DNA of 51,973 nt from JBGPIK01 sp041484845 (GTDB lineage: Bacteria > Desulfobacterota > Binatia > UBA9968), in the NCBI GenBank assembly GCA_041484845.1, contig JBGPIK010000005.1, positions 1 to 51,973 of the forward strand. Direction: 5' to 3'. The notes beneath the pieces are model-generated. The model saw nothing but the letters and a program-made list of their open reading frames with translations. It searched no databases and was not told the origin of the DNA. This document shows positions 15,683 through 25,097 of this stretch, piece after piece (the stretch's first letter is position 1; each line of letters opens with the position of its first letter). The position numbers and the translations under genes were made by a program.

Positions 15683-15984
15683 AAGCGTAAGTGCCACGAT
15701 AAGTTTGATCTATGTAAACTTTCTCGCAGACTCACATTTTCGGCGTTGTCGAAATCGCGAACTATATTTGGAGACGTTATCAGTTAGTTGAGTGCGGAAT
15801 GCTGGAACAGACTGCAGCTCTTATCGATTTCCGATCTCTGCCTTCCGACTTCTGTTCTCTGACTTCTTCCCCTTCGCGCTTTGCCCTTTGCTCCCTGCTC
15901 CTTGCCCCATGTTCTTTGCGCCTTACCCCTCACGCCTAACGCCTTACGTCTTTACTGACCTCTGACCTCTGAAGCTACTCGGTC
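15683..15984. other. Repeat-rich intergenic gap
   Basis: Bases 15798-15972 are 7-base-period repeats: CCGACTTCTGTTCTCTGACT, CTCCCTGCTCCTTG, CGCCTAACGCCTTACG. The array stops about a dozen bases beyond the stop codon of the Wzy-like gene. Nothing coding is seen. Confidence 0.6.
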
Positions 15985-17298
15985 TCATTGTACCGTCGGG
16001 ACCATGGCTGGATGGCCGCGCCGTTTGACCCAAAACAGCCATGCCCATTTCCAACCATGTGCCGCTACGAGGGCGGCAGCCGAACCACCTGTCAATTCAA
16101 CCAGAGACCCATTTGGCTGGATCATAGCCACGGCGGGGAGGAAGAATAAAAGGAGCCGTCCAAAATCGCCGTCGGCGTCAGCGATGGCTGCGGTCTGATC
16201 GAGCATGCCAATAAGCCAGCCAAGCAGCAAAAATCCAATCACCACGCCGGGAATTCCAAAGTTGATGTAGAACTCCATCACATTGCCCACCCCCCATGAA
16301 GTGGTTTCGGAGAGAATCAGACCGGTCATCTCCGCGACGATAGCTGGGCTACCGCCAAACACCGGTTTATCAGGCCACAGAATGCGCGGCACGAGGGAAA
16401 GCAGTCCCTCCCACAGTGATCGCCCATAGAGGGAATCCACATCGCCATTGCGAATCCGGGTAGCGGCCAGCCCGACGAAATAGTTCTGGTTGAGCCTTGC
16501 ATCAAGTGAGATCAAGTGTTTTTCGTTCGACGGATCAAACCATTCGAAATCTCTGAATATGTTCATCGATGCATCGATTCGGACTTCCATCGGTGCTCCG
16601 CCCCACACCGCCTCACGGATCTCGTCACGCTGCTGAAAGTAACTCAGGAACAAGTTAAAGCCTAGAACTGCAGCGACGATAACGCCGGCTGCTACCCGCC
16701 AGTGGCTGCGGATCGAGATGACCAGCACCGAAAGAACGATAACTGTGGACATGGTTCCATAACTCAAAAACCCGCCGAGCAAGAGCATTAGAACCGGATA
16801 AACCATCAGGGCCGTGAGCCAGATGCCGACCCATTTTCGATCGCTACACATCATTGCCGCTCGTAAGCCTAACATTACGCCCAGCATCCACACCGCCCCT
16901 CCCTTATCTATTGTGGCGCCCAGAGTTGGAATAGCGCGGAGAAAACTTAGACCGTAGGTAAAAACCCAGCCGGCGAACAGGCAAAAAACCCAAAAGTGCT
17001 CACGGTCTGATCTACGGTATTCGGTCACTTCCGTTTTCGACAAACGGGCCAACCACACCCCTGCTCCGAAGCAGATCGTGCCGATGGTGGCGAAGCGCAT
17101 ACCCATCTCCGTCAGGTCAGAATTCCCAAGCACGTCGTCACCCACTATATGTGCAATCGCGCCAGGCACGTGAATCAATAACAATGAGAATAAATAAGCA
17201 ACCGGAAGCCCGAGCGACACCCTATTGCGCCGGAGTATCCACACCAGCCAGCAAAAAACCCCGAGACAAATGAAGATTAAAAATATCAGAGTAAACAT
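15985..17298 (-). CDS. Wzy-like polysaccharide polymerase / O-antigen ligase-type membrane protein
   Basis: This 437-residue integral membrane protein has about ten to twelve hydrophobic helices and a long soluble loop in the second half (about residues 225-330: INIFRDFEWFDPSN, NQNYFVGLAATRI, LVPRILWPDKP). That shape, with PRxLWPDKP in the loop, is typical of oligosaccharide-repeat polymerases. Wzy-type proteins join repeat units on the periplasmic side. Its ATG overlaps the FkbM gene upstream by 13 bases. Function assigned from topology rather than from a catalytic motif. Confidence 0.7.
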   Translation of the reverse strand: MFTLIFLIFICLGVFCWLVWILRRNRVSLGLPVAYLFSLLLIHVPGAIAHIVGDDVLGNSDLTEMGMRFATIGTICFGAGVWLARLSKTEVTEYRRSDREHFWVFCLFAGWVFTYGLSFLRAIPTLGATIDKGGAVWMLGVMLGLRAAMMCSDRKWVGIWLTALMVYPVLMLLLGGFLSYGTMSTVIVLSVLVISIRSHWRVAAGVIVAAVLGFNLFLSYFQQRDEIREAVWGGAPMEVRIDASMNIFRDFEWFDPSNEKHLISLDARLNQNYFVGLAATRIRNGDVDSLYGRSLWEGLLSLVPRILWPDKPVFGGSPAIVAEMTGLILSETTSWGVGNVMEFYINFGIPGVVIGFLLLGWLIGMLDQTAAIADADGDFGRLLLFFLPAVAMIQPNGSLVELTGGSAAALVAAHGWKWAWLFWVKRRGHPAMVPTVQ

Positions 17299-18188
17299 GA
17301 GAGTTGCTCGGTATTATCTCGGCTCGCAACGACATCACTTAAACTTCGCAGCCACTCACCTGAGCTTTTCCAATGCAGTGGTTTGACTGGCTTGGAGAAG
17401 CGATAACCCGCTTTTTCCAGGATCCGAATCGACTCCGTCGCGGGGCACGTAGCTTCCCTATTATTCTGAGCCCAGTTGAGCTCTGTAAAGATGGTTCCGA
17501 TCCGAGCCGTGTTGAGCAAGTGCGCAGCCCCAGCTAAGGCCCGATGCTCCTGGCCTTGAATGTCGATTTTGAGAAGGTCGATGCGTGCAATCTCATGTTC
17601 CGCACAGAACGAATCGAGCGAAACGGTTGGAACCCGTTCCACACCGGGATCATCTGCTGCGGTGGTGATAAAGTTCATACCGCCATTCGTCCCCAGCTCG
17701 CCACGAAAACGTCTCAAGGACGCGTGCCCGCTATCACTGAAGACAGCCACCTGGTGAACGTGCAAGTGATCAAGTCGATTCAGCGTCGCCGTTTCCCGCA
17801 GATGGACTGCTATTTCAGGGGTGGGCTCGAATGCATGCACAGTGAGATCGCGCTGAACGGCCAGGGCGGCAAGGCTATAGATTCCGACATTGGCCCCCAC
17901 ATCAAATACGACCTTGGCGCCTATGGACTCATCTGCCCAACAATCGAGATTTTGTTCTTCCAGAAAGTACGTTCCAAAAAAATAGAGTTGCCGTTGCAGC
18001 ATCTCGGTAAGGTCGCATTGCATTTTCAAGCCGCCGTGCTTGAGTGTGGCCAATCTGGTTGTGCCCTGGTTACCCGTTGCAGCGCGCCAAAGCGCGTTGA
18101 TCACCCTCAACTTGCCGCGGCGAATCGGGAAACGGCGGGCATACAAGATCAAGAGATGCTCCAAGGTTGAAGGCTGAATCAATGGCAT
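17286..18188 (-). CDS. FkbM-family methyltransferase
   Basis: This 300-residue SAM-dependent O-methyltransferase has the SAM-binding VVFDVGANVGIYSLAAL, VHAFEPTPEIAVHLRE, and the FkbM hallmark RIDLLKIDIQGQEHRALAG. It probably methylates a sugar hydroxyl. The ATG at 18188 has AGAGGA just upstream; the frame extends further to a TTG at 18227. It overlaps the Wzy-like gene by 13 bases and follows a 180-base gap after the methyltransferase upstream. Confidence 0.88.
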   Translation of the reverse strand: MPLIQPSTLEHLLILYARRFPIRRGKLRVINALWRAATGNQGTTRLATLKHGGLKMQCDLTEMLQRQLYFFGTYFLEEQNLDCWADESIGAKVVFDVGANVGIYSLAALAVQRDLTVHAFEPTPEIAVHLRETATLNRLDHLHVHQVAVFSDSGHASLRRFRGELGTNGGMNFITTAADDPGVERVPTVSLDSFCAEHEIARIDLLKIDIQGQEHRALAGAAHLLNTARIGTIFTELNWAQNNREATCPATESIRILEKAGYRFSKPVKPLHWKSSGEWLRSLSDVVASRDNTEQLSCLL

Positions 18189-18368
18189 AGTTCCTCTCGT
18201 ATCCATAGATAATTTGCGAAGCACCAAACACGCTGACAGATTAGTGTCCGCCCGCGCCGTTCTAACACAACTGCGTTAGTAAACGCCAAGATCTCGCGAC
18301 CTTTTTTCCCATAGGTCCGTCTGCAAGTATGTCCGCCTGATGATTTCCTAGTATTGGTAGTCCCGAGC

Positions 18369-19244
18369 CTATTCACGACTCACCCCCTTGTGTGCAATCG
18401 CGAACAGATATGCACCGCGACGACGTACCAACGCTCGCTGACGAGAGAGGGATACAAACCTTAGAAATTGACGACGCAGAGCCTGTGGGAGGGGAATAAC
18501 ATCCGGATCTTGTCCGAGTACCGTCGTTTCGACCTGATCAAAGAAAATTGCCAAGAGATCGCTTAAACTGTCCTTACTATAAAACCGCGCCGAGAAGCCG
18601 TCGGTAGATTGCCATAGCAGCTCATCTAGGGACTGACCACGCCAAAACCCAACGAGATAGCGCGTGACAAGGGTTATATACGCCGGCATTCCTTCGAGGT
18701 TGTAGACCATGATCCGCGCATCGCCGCCTGGCCGCAGCACGCGCTCGATCTCGCGGACGATCCGTCCGGTCCGCGAGGAGTGATGAATCACTCCCCAAGA
18801 CCACACCATGTCGAAAGACTCTGACGGAAAGTCAAGCGCCTCGGCATCCATCTGACGCACGTCAGCTTGCAGTTTGATTTGCTCAAGTCTTTTCACCGTT
18901 GCCGTTACAGATCTCGGCGACAGGTCAACCGCGCTTAATTCGGCACCGGCACGCGCGAGCATTTCGGAGTGAAAGCCCATCCCGCAACCGATTTCCAGAA
19001 CGCGCCGCCCCGGGACCTGGTTTATCGCCATAAGCTCTTCGAATGGATTAGGGGCGCCGGTAAATAATCGCGCCGCATGAAGAAATCGGCGGTCGATATC
19101 TTCGAACCAAGGCGGAGTAAATTCGACCAGTCCGGACTTGCCTTTCCAATCGTAGCTCATTGTATGAGCGCTCCACCATTTCTTGTTCCCTTCTTGGACC
19201 GCCTGGACGTCCAAAGTATTCAATCTTTTTTCTTCGTACTTCAT
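18369..19244 (-). CDS. Class I SAM-dependent methyltransferase
   Basis: This 291-residue protein has the methyltransferase-11 core: RVLEIGCGMGFHSEMLARAG (motif I), LSAVDLSPRS, then FDMVWSWGVIHHSS and VLRPGGDARIMVYN. The N-terminal region (NKKWWSAHTMSYDWKGK) is typical of sugar or lipid methyltransferases. The ATG at 19244 is preceded by GGAAGG at six bases. It stands alone between a repeat-rich gap and the FkbM gene; substrate unknown. Confidence 0.88.
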   Translation of the reverse strand: MKYEEKRLNTLDVQAVQEGNKKWWSAHTMSYDWKGKSGLVEFTPPWFEDIDRRFLHAARLFTGAPNPFEELMAINQVPGRRVLEIGCGMGFHSEMLARAGAELSAVDLSPRSVTATVKRLEQIKLQADVRQMDAEALDFPSESFDMVWSWGVIHHSSRTGRIVREIERVLRPGGDARIMVYNLEGMPAYITLVTRYLVGFWRGQSLDELLWQSTDGFSARFYSKDSLSDLLAIFFDQVETTVLGQDPDVIPLPQALRRQFLRFVSLSRQRALVRRRGAYLFAIAHKGVSRE

Positions 19245-19285
19245 CAATAGCCTTCCGAGAACTTAACGGCACCGGGCAAGCATTC

Positions 19286-19560
19286 GGAGATTGCACCGCG
19301 GAGGCGCGGAGGGCGCGGAGTAAAGAGTTTTTGATTAAAAGATGCTCCGAACTCTGTGTACTCTTGCCCTGTGGAATACCGGGCTGCAATTCCACGGGGC
19401 GAGTGTCTCCGTGGTAAAGAAGGAATTCGAATCTTTCACTGCGGTGGCGCGGAGAGCGCCGAGTAACGCCCTTTATTAAGAAATACTCCGAACTCAGCGA
19501 ACTCCGTGTCTCCGTGGTGAATACTCTTTCGCAGGAAAACCTGAAGACCCAAAAATAAAG
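19286..19560. repeat. Composite intergenic repeat with two CGCGGAG-type copies and a hairpin
   Basis: Two related units (19286-19360 and 19437-19530) read CGCGGAGTAAAGAGTTTTTG / CTCCGAACTC and end in GTGTCTCCGTGGT. Between them lies a hairpin at 19363-19403. Related units are at 60-330 and 31200-31360. It fills the 370-base gap between the downstream end of the glycosyltransferase operon and the methyltransferase. Confidence 0.65.
19363..19403. repeat. CTTGCCCTGTGGAAT hairpin, copy 1
   Basis: Arms 19363-19377 and 19389-19403 form a 15-pair stem (two wobble pairs) around the loop ACCGGGCTGCA. The left arm and loop are identical to copy 2 at 31279-31319, while the right arm differs at three positions that still pair. 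Confidence 0.7.
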
Positions 19561-19614
19561 ACCAACGACATTTTAGGCGATTGAAGGATGCATTTGTACA
19601 GCGTATTTCCAGAG

Positions 19615-20697
19615 CTATATTTGAGATACGTGTTCCAGGGCAGCCCGCAGGCGATGCACATAGGCATAGTTTCCTTCAGTGCAGCGTTTGTGACCAGCCT
19701 TGGCAATCCGTTCTCTGGCGGATTCGTTGCTGCAGTAGAACTTAATTTTCTCCAGCAACTCCTCGCTGGAAGCAAAAAATTCCGCTTCCTTGCCCTCTTC
19801 AAAAAACTCTTGGTGCTCCGCCGTGCGGTCCGCCAGCAGCAGGCTGCCACAGGCGGGGATCTCGAAGGTGCGTGTTGTGTGCTGATCGGGACAGACCTTA
19901 CGGAGAAATCCGAGCCCGATTTTGGAGCCCGTAAGCGCACGAGCATAGTCATCACCATACATCTCGCCGTCTTGGTATGAGCGAGCCAGCAGGTCATCGC
20001 GGTGGAAGCGGAAACAGTCATCTCCGGCAAGCTGCCGCAAGATTATGTGCCTGCGAGGACTCCATTTGCCGTCGCGCAGAAACTCCCAATATTGGCCCCA
20101 GATCTTGAGGTGCGAACCGGCGGCGGCGATTTCGTGAAGCAAGCGCTCGCGCCGCGGCTCCCATCCGCCGATGAATCCAACGACACAGTTCCACCGGGGA
20201 TCATCGGATAAAAGCGGGCGGTGAACCTCGTCGCAGTATCCGAGTGGCATATAGATGACCGGTTTGCCAAGCGCCTCGTAAGATTCCCGCTCGTAAGATT
20301 TGCAGTAAACGAGCACATCGAATGCTCTCATGGCCTCGTCCATAAGACGCGTCCGTTTCCAAGCCAGTGAGAAATACGGGTCGGGTGTGAAGTGAACTAA
20401 TCGGGCACCGAGCTTCCGCAGATCTTCGATCGTTTCAACGCGCAGGAACTCCTGTTTGTCGGCCCACACCAGACCCGGCTGAAACTCGCGCGCGACCTTG
20501 AGAACGGACCCATTGATCTCATCGACCACCGAACCTCGCTGCCACCGCCGCTGCACTTGCCGCTTGAGCCATGACGTCCGCTTCCATGGTTCGTTCGTGT
20601 GCACGCCATGTACATCGTGCCCGAGCCGCGCCAGCGCGCGCATGCGCATTAGGCATGTCTGGCCAGAGCCGATTTCGCCGAGGTAGAGGATCTTCAT
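19615..20697 (-). CDS. Glycosyltransferase, CgeB-like GT-B family
   Basis: This 360-residue GT-B protein starts MKILYLGEIGSGQTCLMRMR. The middle has LVHFTPDPYFSLAWKRTRLM and DVLVYCKSYERESYEALGKP; the C-terminal half holds VVGFIGGWEPRRERLLHEIA and FEIPACGSLLLADRTAEHQE, as in CgeB and spore-coat or maturation-type glycosyltransferases. It overlaps the upstream GT4 gene by four bases and ends a run of about twelve closely spaced genes. Confidence 0.85.
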   Translation of the reverse strand: MKILYLGEIGSGQTCLMRMRALARLGHDVHGVHTNEPWKRTSWLKRQVQRRWQRGSVVDEINGSVLKVAREFQPGLVWADKQEFLRVETIEDLRKLGARLVHFTPDPYFSLAWKRTRLMDEAMRAFDVLVYCKSYERESYEALGKPVIYMPLGYCDEVHRPLLSDDPRWNCVVGFIGGWEPRRERLLHEIAAAGSHLKIWGQYWEFLRDGKWSPRRHIILRQLAGDDCFRFHRDDLLARSYQDGEMYGDDYARALTGSKIGLGFLRKVCPDQHTTRTFEIPACGSLLLADRTAEHQEFFEEGKEAEFFASSEELLEKIKFYCSNESARERIAKAGHKRCTEGNYAYVHRLRAALEHVSQI

Positions 20698-21824
20698 CCG
20701 GCTGCCGTTTCCTCACCGGAAGCAACTTCGCCGACTAAGGACAATAGTTGCTCCTCGAACTTTTGCTTCGAATGTTCTTCACGGGCCTTGACCCACGCAG
20801 CTTGGCGCATCCGGTGATATTCCTCATCATGGTCCAACATCCAGTTCATGGCATCAGCCACCGCGTCTACCTGTGATGCGTCGGCCAAAAGCAATCCCGT
20901 CCGTCTATCATCCACCAATTCCGGAATCGCAAACCTTCTGGCGGAAATCGCCGGGCATCCGAAATATCCGGCCTCGACAATTATCAACGGAGAAACATCG
21001 CTGTTTGTCGGATGCACGACCGCACGTGCCCCAGCGAGGATCTCCTGCAATTTTTTCTTCTCCTCCGGAACCTCTTTTCTTAAAAACCCAGCAAATGTCA
21101 CTCCTGGATCTGCTACCATGTACGACGGTTGGTCCCCGACGATGGTAAGAGAGGCGTCTGGGTGACGTTTTCTAACTTGTCGCAATGCCAAAAGAACAAT
21201 GCGTCCGCCTTTGGCGGCAAAATTTGTAGAAACAAAAGCAAATTCCTGCCCGCCCGCGTAAGCATCCCGCGCAGGTATTTCAACCTCGCCAAAACTGCTC
21301 AGAGAATCGACGCGCCTTACGTCCAAGGCGTAGTGGCTCACAGCACGCTCGGCCGCCCAATGACTTCTAAAGCCCACGCGCCGCGCGTTCTTTAACCAGG
21401 TAGCCTCAGCTTGCTCAATCCGTTCAAGGTCCTTGCGACGGAATAGCTCACGGCGATGAAAAATATCGATGTAGTCGCGAAACGTGCAGTCACTCCACGC
21501 TATGTAGGGCCGCTGTGGTTTTGTCAGAATCCAAGGCGTGAACCCATGAAAAAAATCTAGTTCCGCATCGGGTCGGCATCGAGCGTGAACTTCGTAAGCA
21601 ATCACCTCCAGCCTCTGCGTGGAATAGAAGAAGAAGTCACCTTGAAAGCCGCTTACGCGCAAGAATTTAGACACCGCTTTCTGCCATAGAATTACCGGCG
21701 GATTTATTGGCCCGGCGGAGCGCACCGCATAGACTTTGCTGAGCGCAGCAAACGCGGCGGCGTTCATCGCGGAGAACCCGCCGGAGCGAAGATTTTGCGG
21801 CAGGTTAGAGATGAAGTTGATCAA
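20694..21824 (-). CDS. GT4-family glycosyltransferase
   Basis: This 376-residue GT-B enzyme has EFAFVSTNFAAKGGRIVLLA, LTIVGDQPSYMV, and the donor-site block VVHPTNSDVSPLIIVEAGYF (a variant of the E-x7-E region). The start is TTG at 21824, forming a TTGA overlap with the stop of the upstream GT4 gene. The N-terminus (NFISNLPQNLRSGGFSAMNA) suits an acceptor-binding domain. Works within the glycan assembly operon; sugar unknown. Confidence 0.87.
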   Translation of the reverse strand: MINFISNLPQNLRSGGFSAMNAAAFAALSKVYAVRSAGPINPPVILWQKAVSKFLRVSGFQGDFFFYSTQRLEVIAYEVHARCRPDAELDFFHGFTPWILTKPQRPYIAWSDCTFRDYIDIFHRRELFRRKDLERIEQAEATWLKNARRVGFRSHWAAERAVSHYALDVRRVDSLSSFGEVEIPARDAYAGGQEFAFVSTNFAAKGGRIVLLALRQVRKRHPDASLTIVGDQPSYMVADPGVTFAGFLRKEVPEEKKKLQEILAGARAVVHPTNSDVSPLIIVEAGYFGCPAISARRFAIPELVDDRRTGLLLADASQVDAVADAMNWMLDHDEEYHRMRQAAWVKAREEHSKQKFEEQLLSLVGEVASGEETAAG

Positions 21825-23014
21825 GCCAGCAAGCCCTCGCTATAAAGCCTAAAGAGCGCGTGGGCAGAGTTCTCAATTGCAAAGGCCGAAGCTGCCACCC
21901 GCTGGTTTGCGTCGGCAATATCGCGCTGTCGCGCGGCATGCTGAAGTAATTCAGCCGCCCACTTTGCTTCTCCGGCTTCCACGCTTTGAAAATGCACGAG
22001 TTCAGGCACGACGACACATTCGCGCGGCACAGCAGTAGATGCAAGGACAGGCAGCCCTGCGGCCTGTGCCTCGACTACGACCATACCGAGCCCCTCGCCC
22101 CGCGATGGAAAGAGCAAGACGTCGCTCGCGAGCATGAGGCGTTCAATGTCCTTGCGGATACCGACGAACCTCATTCGCCCGGCAAACCCCGCTGCGGCAA
22201 TGCGCTGTTCGAGAATTGGAACGGCGGGGCTAGGTGCCCCAGCGAGTAGCAATCGCGCACGCCTATCCTTGCGCGCGCATTCGATCCCTACGGAAACAGC
22301 GAAGCCAGAATTCTTGTGGTTTTGCGGCTGACCGATATCAGGCGAGTGATCTATTCGCCCAGCGAACAAAATGATCCTCGCGTCCTCAGGCCAGCCGAAT
22401 TCACGGCAGACCGAAGTTTTCGCGGTACGCACATCGCCGTTAAAACGAGCAGGGTCGATTCCGCAATGGAGCGCCGCCTTCGGGATATGGCGGAATCGTG
22501 GCGCGTCGAAATCGTACTCTGAAATGACCTGTCGGGACGTGCCGGTGATGTGCGTTGAATATTGTGCGACGAGACACTTTCCAATCCGTGCGGTGATACG
22601 ACGACCAGGTGTTACGCCATAATTGTTCAGAATTTGATATGCCGGGTTGTGAATATGAGTTATCCGCACGGGCGGCAAATTACCTAGGCCCATGAGAAAA
22701 TGCCAGCCGCTGGTGTAATCCTGGTGATCGTGGACCACGTCGTATTGTCCCAGTCGTAGTATCCGCCGGAATTCCCTAACAAAACGTACAACATCTCTAC
22801 GACCATACCGCACATAATAAATTCGGGCTCCCAACTGAGCCGCCTCATCATCGAAAACTGCCCGGTTGCCGCTAGTGGCAAGGAAGTCCACAGCCGGAGC
22901 GTTAACCCCTTGACGCGCCCACAGCCTGAGCAGCGCGATCAACCACGTCTCGGCACCGCCCATGCCCAAGCTGTCAATGATTTGTAGCACGCGGACGCGT
23001 CGCGCCGATTTCAA
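21821..23014 (-). CDS. GT4-family glycosyltransferase
   Basis: This 397-residue GT-B enzyme has VLQIIDSLGMGGAETWLIAL at the N-terminus, the common GT4 opening; VHDHQDYTSGWHFL; then IILFAGRIDHSPDIGQPQNH and LLFPSRGEGLGMVVVEAQAA with the donor-binding E-x7-E pair. It starts with TTG at 23014 without a strong ribosome site. It overlaps the next gene by four bases. Near-identical in style to the GT4 gene at 23949, suggesting an old duplication. Confidence 0.9.
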   Translation of the reverse strand: MKSARRVRVLQIIDSLGMGGAETWLIALLRLWARQGVNAPAVDFLATSGNRAVFDDEAAQLGARIYYVRYGRRDVVRFVREFRRILRLGQYDVVHDHQDYTSGWHFLMGLGNLPPVRITHIHNPAYQILNNYGVTPGRRITARIGKCLVAQYSTHITGTSRQVISEYDFDAPRFRHIPKAALHCGIDPARFNGDVRTAKTSVCREFGWPEDARIILFAGRIDHSPDIGQPQNHKNSGFAVSVGIECARKDRRARLLLAGAPSPAVPILEQRIAAAGFAGRMRFVGIRKDIERLMLASDVLLFPSRGEGLGMVVVEAQAAGLPVLASTAVPRECVVVPELVHFQSVEAGEAKWAAELLQHAARQRDIADANQRVAASAFAIENSAHALFRLYSEGLLA

Positions 23015-23098
23015 TTGCTAAGCCATTTCTCTTAACTTACTTCGGTTACAAAGAACCTGGTCAATATTCCGAGAGGTGCAATGACCTGAGTCTCGGGT

Positions 23099-23836
23099 TT
23101 ACTTCTGCCCGCGGAAAAACGCTTTCTTCACGGCGCCCCCCACAAGCCTGAGACTTCCCGCCACTGAGGACCGATACGCCACCTCTTGAATGAATAGGTC
23201 TGGGTGAACAACGTTGATAGGAAAATGCGCGTTGCCATGTTCCTCAGGCCCACACTGCACCAGATGAACAACTGACTGCCTTGCAAAGAACAGAACATTT
23301 TGGCGATACCAAAAGGAGATTGCTGCGTCGTTCCAAATGTAAGGACGAACAAAGTCTAGCAGGACAAACTTTCGCGCCTCAAACCGCTCGACCCAGTATT
23401 GTTGCCAACGTTCATTTACATGTCCCACACCACCTTGGGCGGGAATGGCAGCGGAGAATAAAACAAAATCGGAAAAGCCGGTCAGCGCGTCCACATACCC
23501 CGCCTCACTCTGAGGAGGCACATGCTCTGCAACCTCTAGCGAAATGGCGAGGTCGTATCGCTGCTTTACGGGTATTGGCTTGCTCAAGTCCGTTCGGACA
23601 AATGAGCCCCGCGGGATTACAAGCAGAGACTCATCCACCCAGGGACCATCCAGCCCTCTTACGGCGAGCACTCCCATCTCAATCAGCACGGATAACCATG
23701 TACCAACACCACAGCCCACGTCGATTGCAGAATTCACACTGGATAGTCGGTCCAGTACGAGCCGCAGTATCGTGCGAGCTGCGTAGACAGTCCGCTCGTG
23801 TCTCGTGCTGTAGAAGTCTTGTTGATATTTCGTCAT
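23099..23836 (-). CDS. Class I SAM-dependent methyltransferase
   Basis: This 245-residue protein has the SAM site SAIDVGCGVGTWLSVLIEMG, VRGLDGPWVDESLL, YDLAISLEVAEHVP and VLFSAAIPAQGGVGHVNERW, the pattern of sugar or peptide methyltransferases in antigen loci. The ATG at 23836 (MTKYQQDFYSTRHER) is preferred to the longer frame. It sits between two GT4 genes in the operon; acceptor unknown. Confidence 0.87.
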   Translation of the reverse strand: MTKYQQDFYSTRHERTVYAARTILRLVLDRLSSVNSAIDVGCGVGTWLSVLIEMGVLAVRGLDGPWVDESLLVIPRGSFVRTDLSKPIPVKQRYDLAISLEVAEHVPPQSEAGYVDALTGFSDFVLFSAAIPAQGGVGHVNERWQQYWVERFEARKFVLLDFVRPYIWNDAAISFWYRQNVLFFARQSVVHLVQCGPEEHGNAHFPINVVHPDLFIQEVAYRSSVAGSLRLVGGAVKKAFFRGQK

Positions 23837-23948
23837 TGGTAAGGCAGGTGTCCACGGGCCAAAAAAAACAAAGCCCAATGCAAGCGCGGATTAGGATCCG
23901 TTCTGCCAACAATTGGTCGAACCCGTTTGGCCATTCACTTTCTGCTAC

Positions 23949-25076
23949 TCAAAAAAAAAGTCGCAAAAGCCCTTTGAGAGCCTGATCCATGTCCATTGGT
24001 GATGCGCTGAGCGCAGTCAACGCGGCCGTGCGCGACGGCGCCGGCCCGCGCAAAAGCTCCATAGCGGCCTCAGCCCACACCTTCGGGCCGGCAGAAAGTG
24101 AGAGACAACGGAAACTCGCCGTTGACAGTAGCGGATCGTCGGCGACCCCTTGCGAGAGAAGCACCCGAAGCCCGGCGAGCTGCGCTTCGACGACCGCCAT
24201 TCCGAATCCTTCCATCCGTCGCTCCGGGTGCGGTAGGATAAACCAATCACAGCAGCACATTACTTCCGGAATATCGCTTCGCCAGCCGAGCATGCGCACC
24301 GCATTGTCCATTCCGTGTTCCCTCGCTCGGACCAGCACAGCCTCTTCCTGCGAACCTGCGCCGGCAAAAACTCCAACTGCCCGTGGCTCACGCCGGCGCA
24401 GTTCGGCCAGCACATCCACCGCAAACACTGGATTCTTCTCCGGAACCACGCGTCCGGCGAATAGCAGGATCAGCGCCTCCTCCGGCAGATCCAGTTGACG
24501 ACGAAAACCAGCGCGGTCAGCAGAAGCGTTTTCAAACGGTGTGGAATCCAACCCGTAGTAGTGGACGGTATCACGCCCGGCTTGGCGAGGGCGACCGGCA
24601 AGAAACGTGTCGAGCGTATGGTTGGAATTACCGACGATGGAGTCAGCGATCGCGAAACAGATGCGACGCATCGGCTCGCGGATCAGACGCTGCTTAAGCC
24701 GGCTGGGAGTGAGCACCGCTTCGTCCGCGTTATGCACGTGAACGACTCTTTTCTTGATTGGTAATCCCAACGCAGCCAGAAGATAAAGAGCCGAAACCAA
24801 ATCGTGATGACAGTGCAAAACATCATATTGTCCACGCCGCAACTCGGTGCGGAGGGCTCGGACAAAGGCCGCCTTTTTCGTAATCGGAACCGGCGAATGG
24901 ATTACCTGCGCACCGAGTGCCTTGGCCTTCTCGTCTAATAGCCCCGGCTGACCCAATGCGCAGTAGAAAGTCCAATCGACATTTACTCTTTTCGTAGACG
25001 CGTGCGCCAGCATCCGGACCAGCCAGTTTTCCACGGCGCCACGGTCTAGGCTTTCTACAACGTGCAGAACTTTCAA
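23949..25076 (-). CDS. GT4-family glycosyltransferase
   Basis: This 375-residue GT-B enzyme begins KVLHVVESLDRGAVENWLVR. It has CHHDLVSALYLLAALGLP, then LILLFAGRVVPEKNPVFAVD and FILPHPERRMEGFGMAVVEA with the usual donor-site glutamates. The start codon is TTG at 25076. It lies 21 bases after the methyltransferase gene upstream. Sugar and linkage unknown. Confidence 0.9.
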   Translation of the reverse strand: MKVLHVVESLDRGAVENWLVRMLAHASTKRVNVDWTFYCALGQPGLLDEKAKALGAQVIHSPVPITKKAAFVRALRTELRRGQYDVLHCHHDLVSALYLLAALGLPIKKRVVHVHNADEAVLTPSRLKQRLIREPMRRICFAIADSIVGNSNHTLDTFLAGRPRQAGRDTVHYYGLDSTPFENASADRAGFRRQLDLPEEALILLFAGRVVPEKNPVFAVDVLAELRRREPRAVGVFAGAGSQEEAVLVRAREHGMDNAVRMLGWRSDIPEVMCCCDWFILPHPERRMEGFGMAVVEAQLAGLRVLLSQGVADDPLLSTASFRCLSLSAGPKVWAEAAMELLRGPAPSRTAALTALSASPMDMDQALKGLLRLFF

Positions 25077-25097
25077 GGGAGGTTCTAGAAAATTAGC

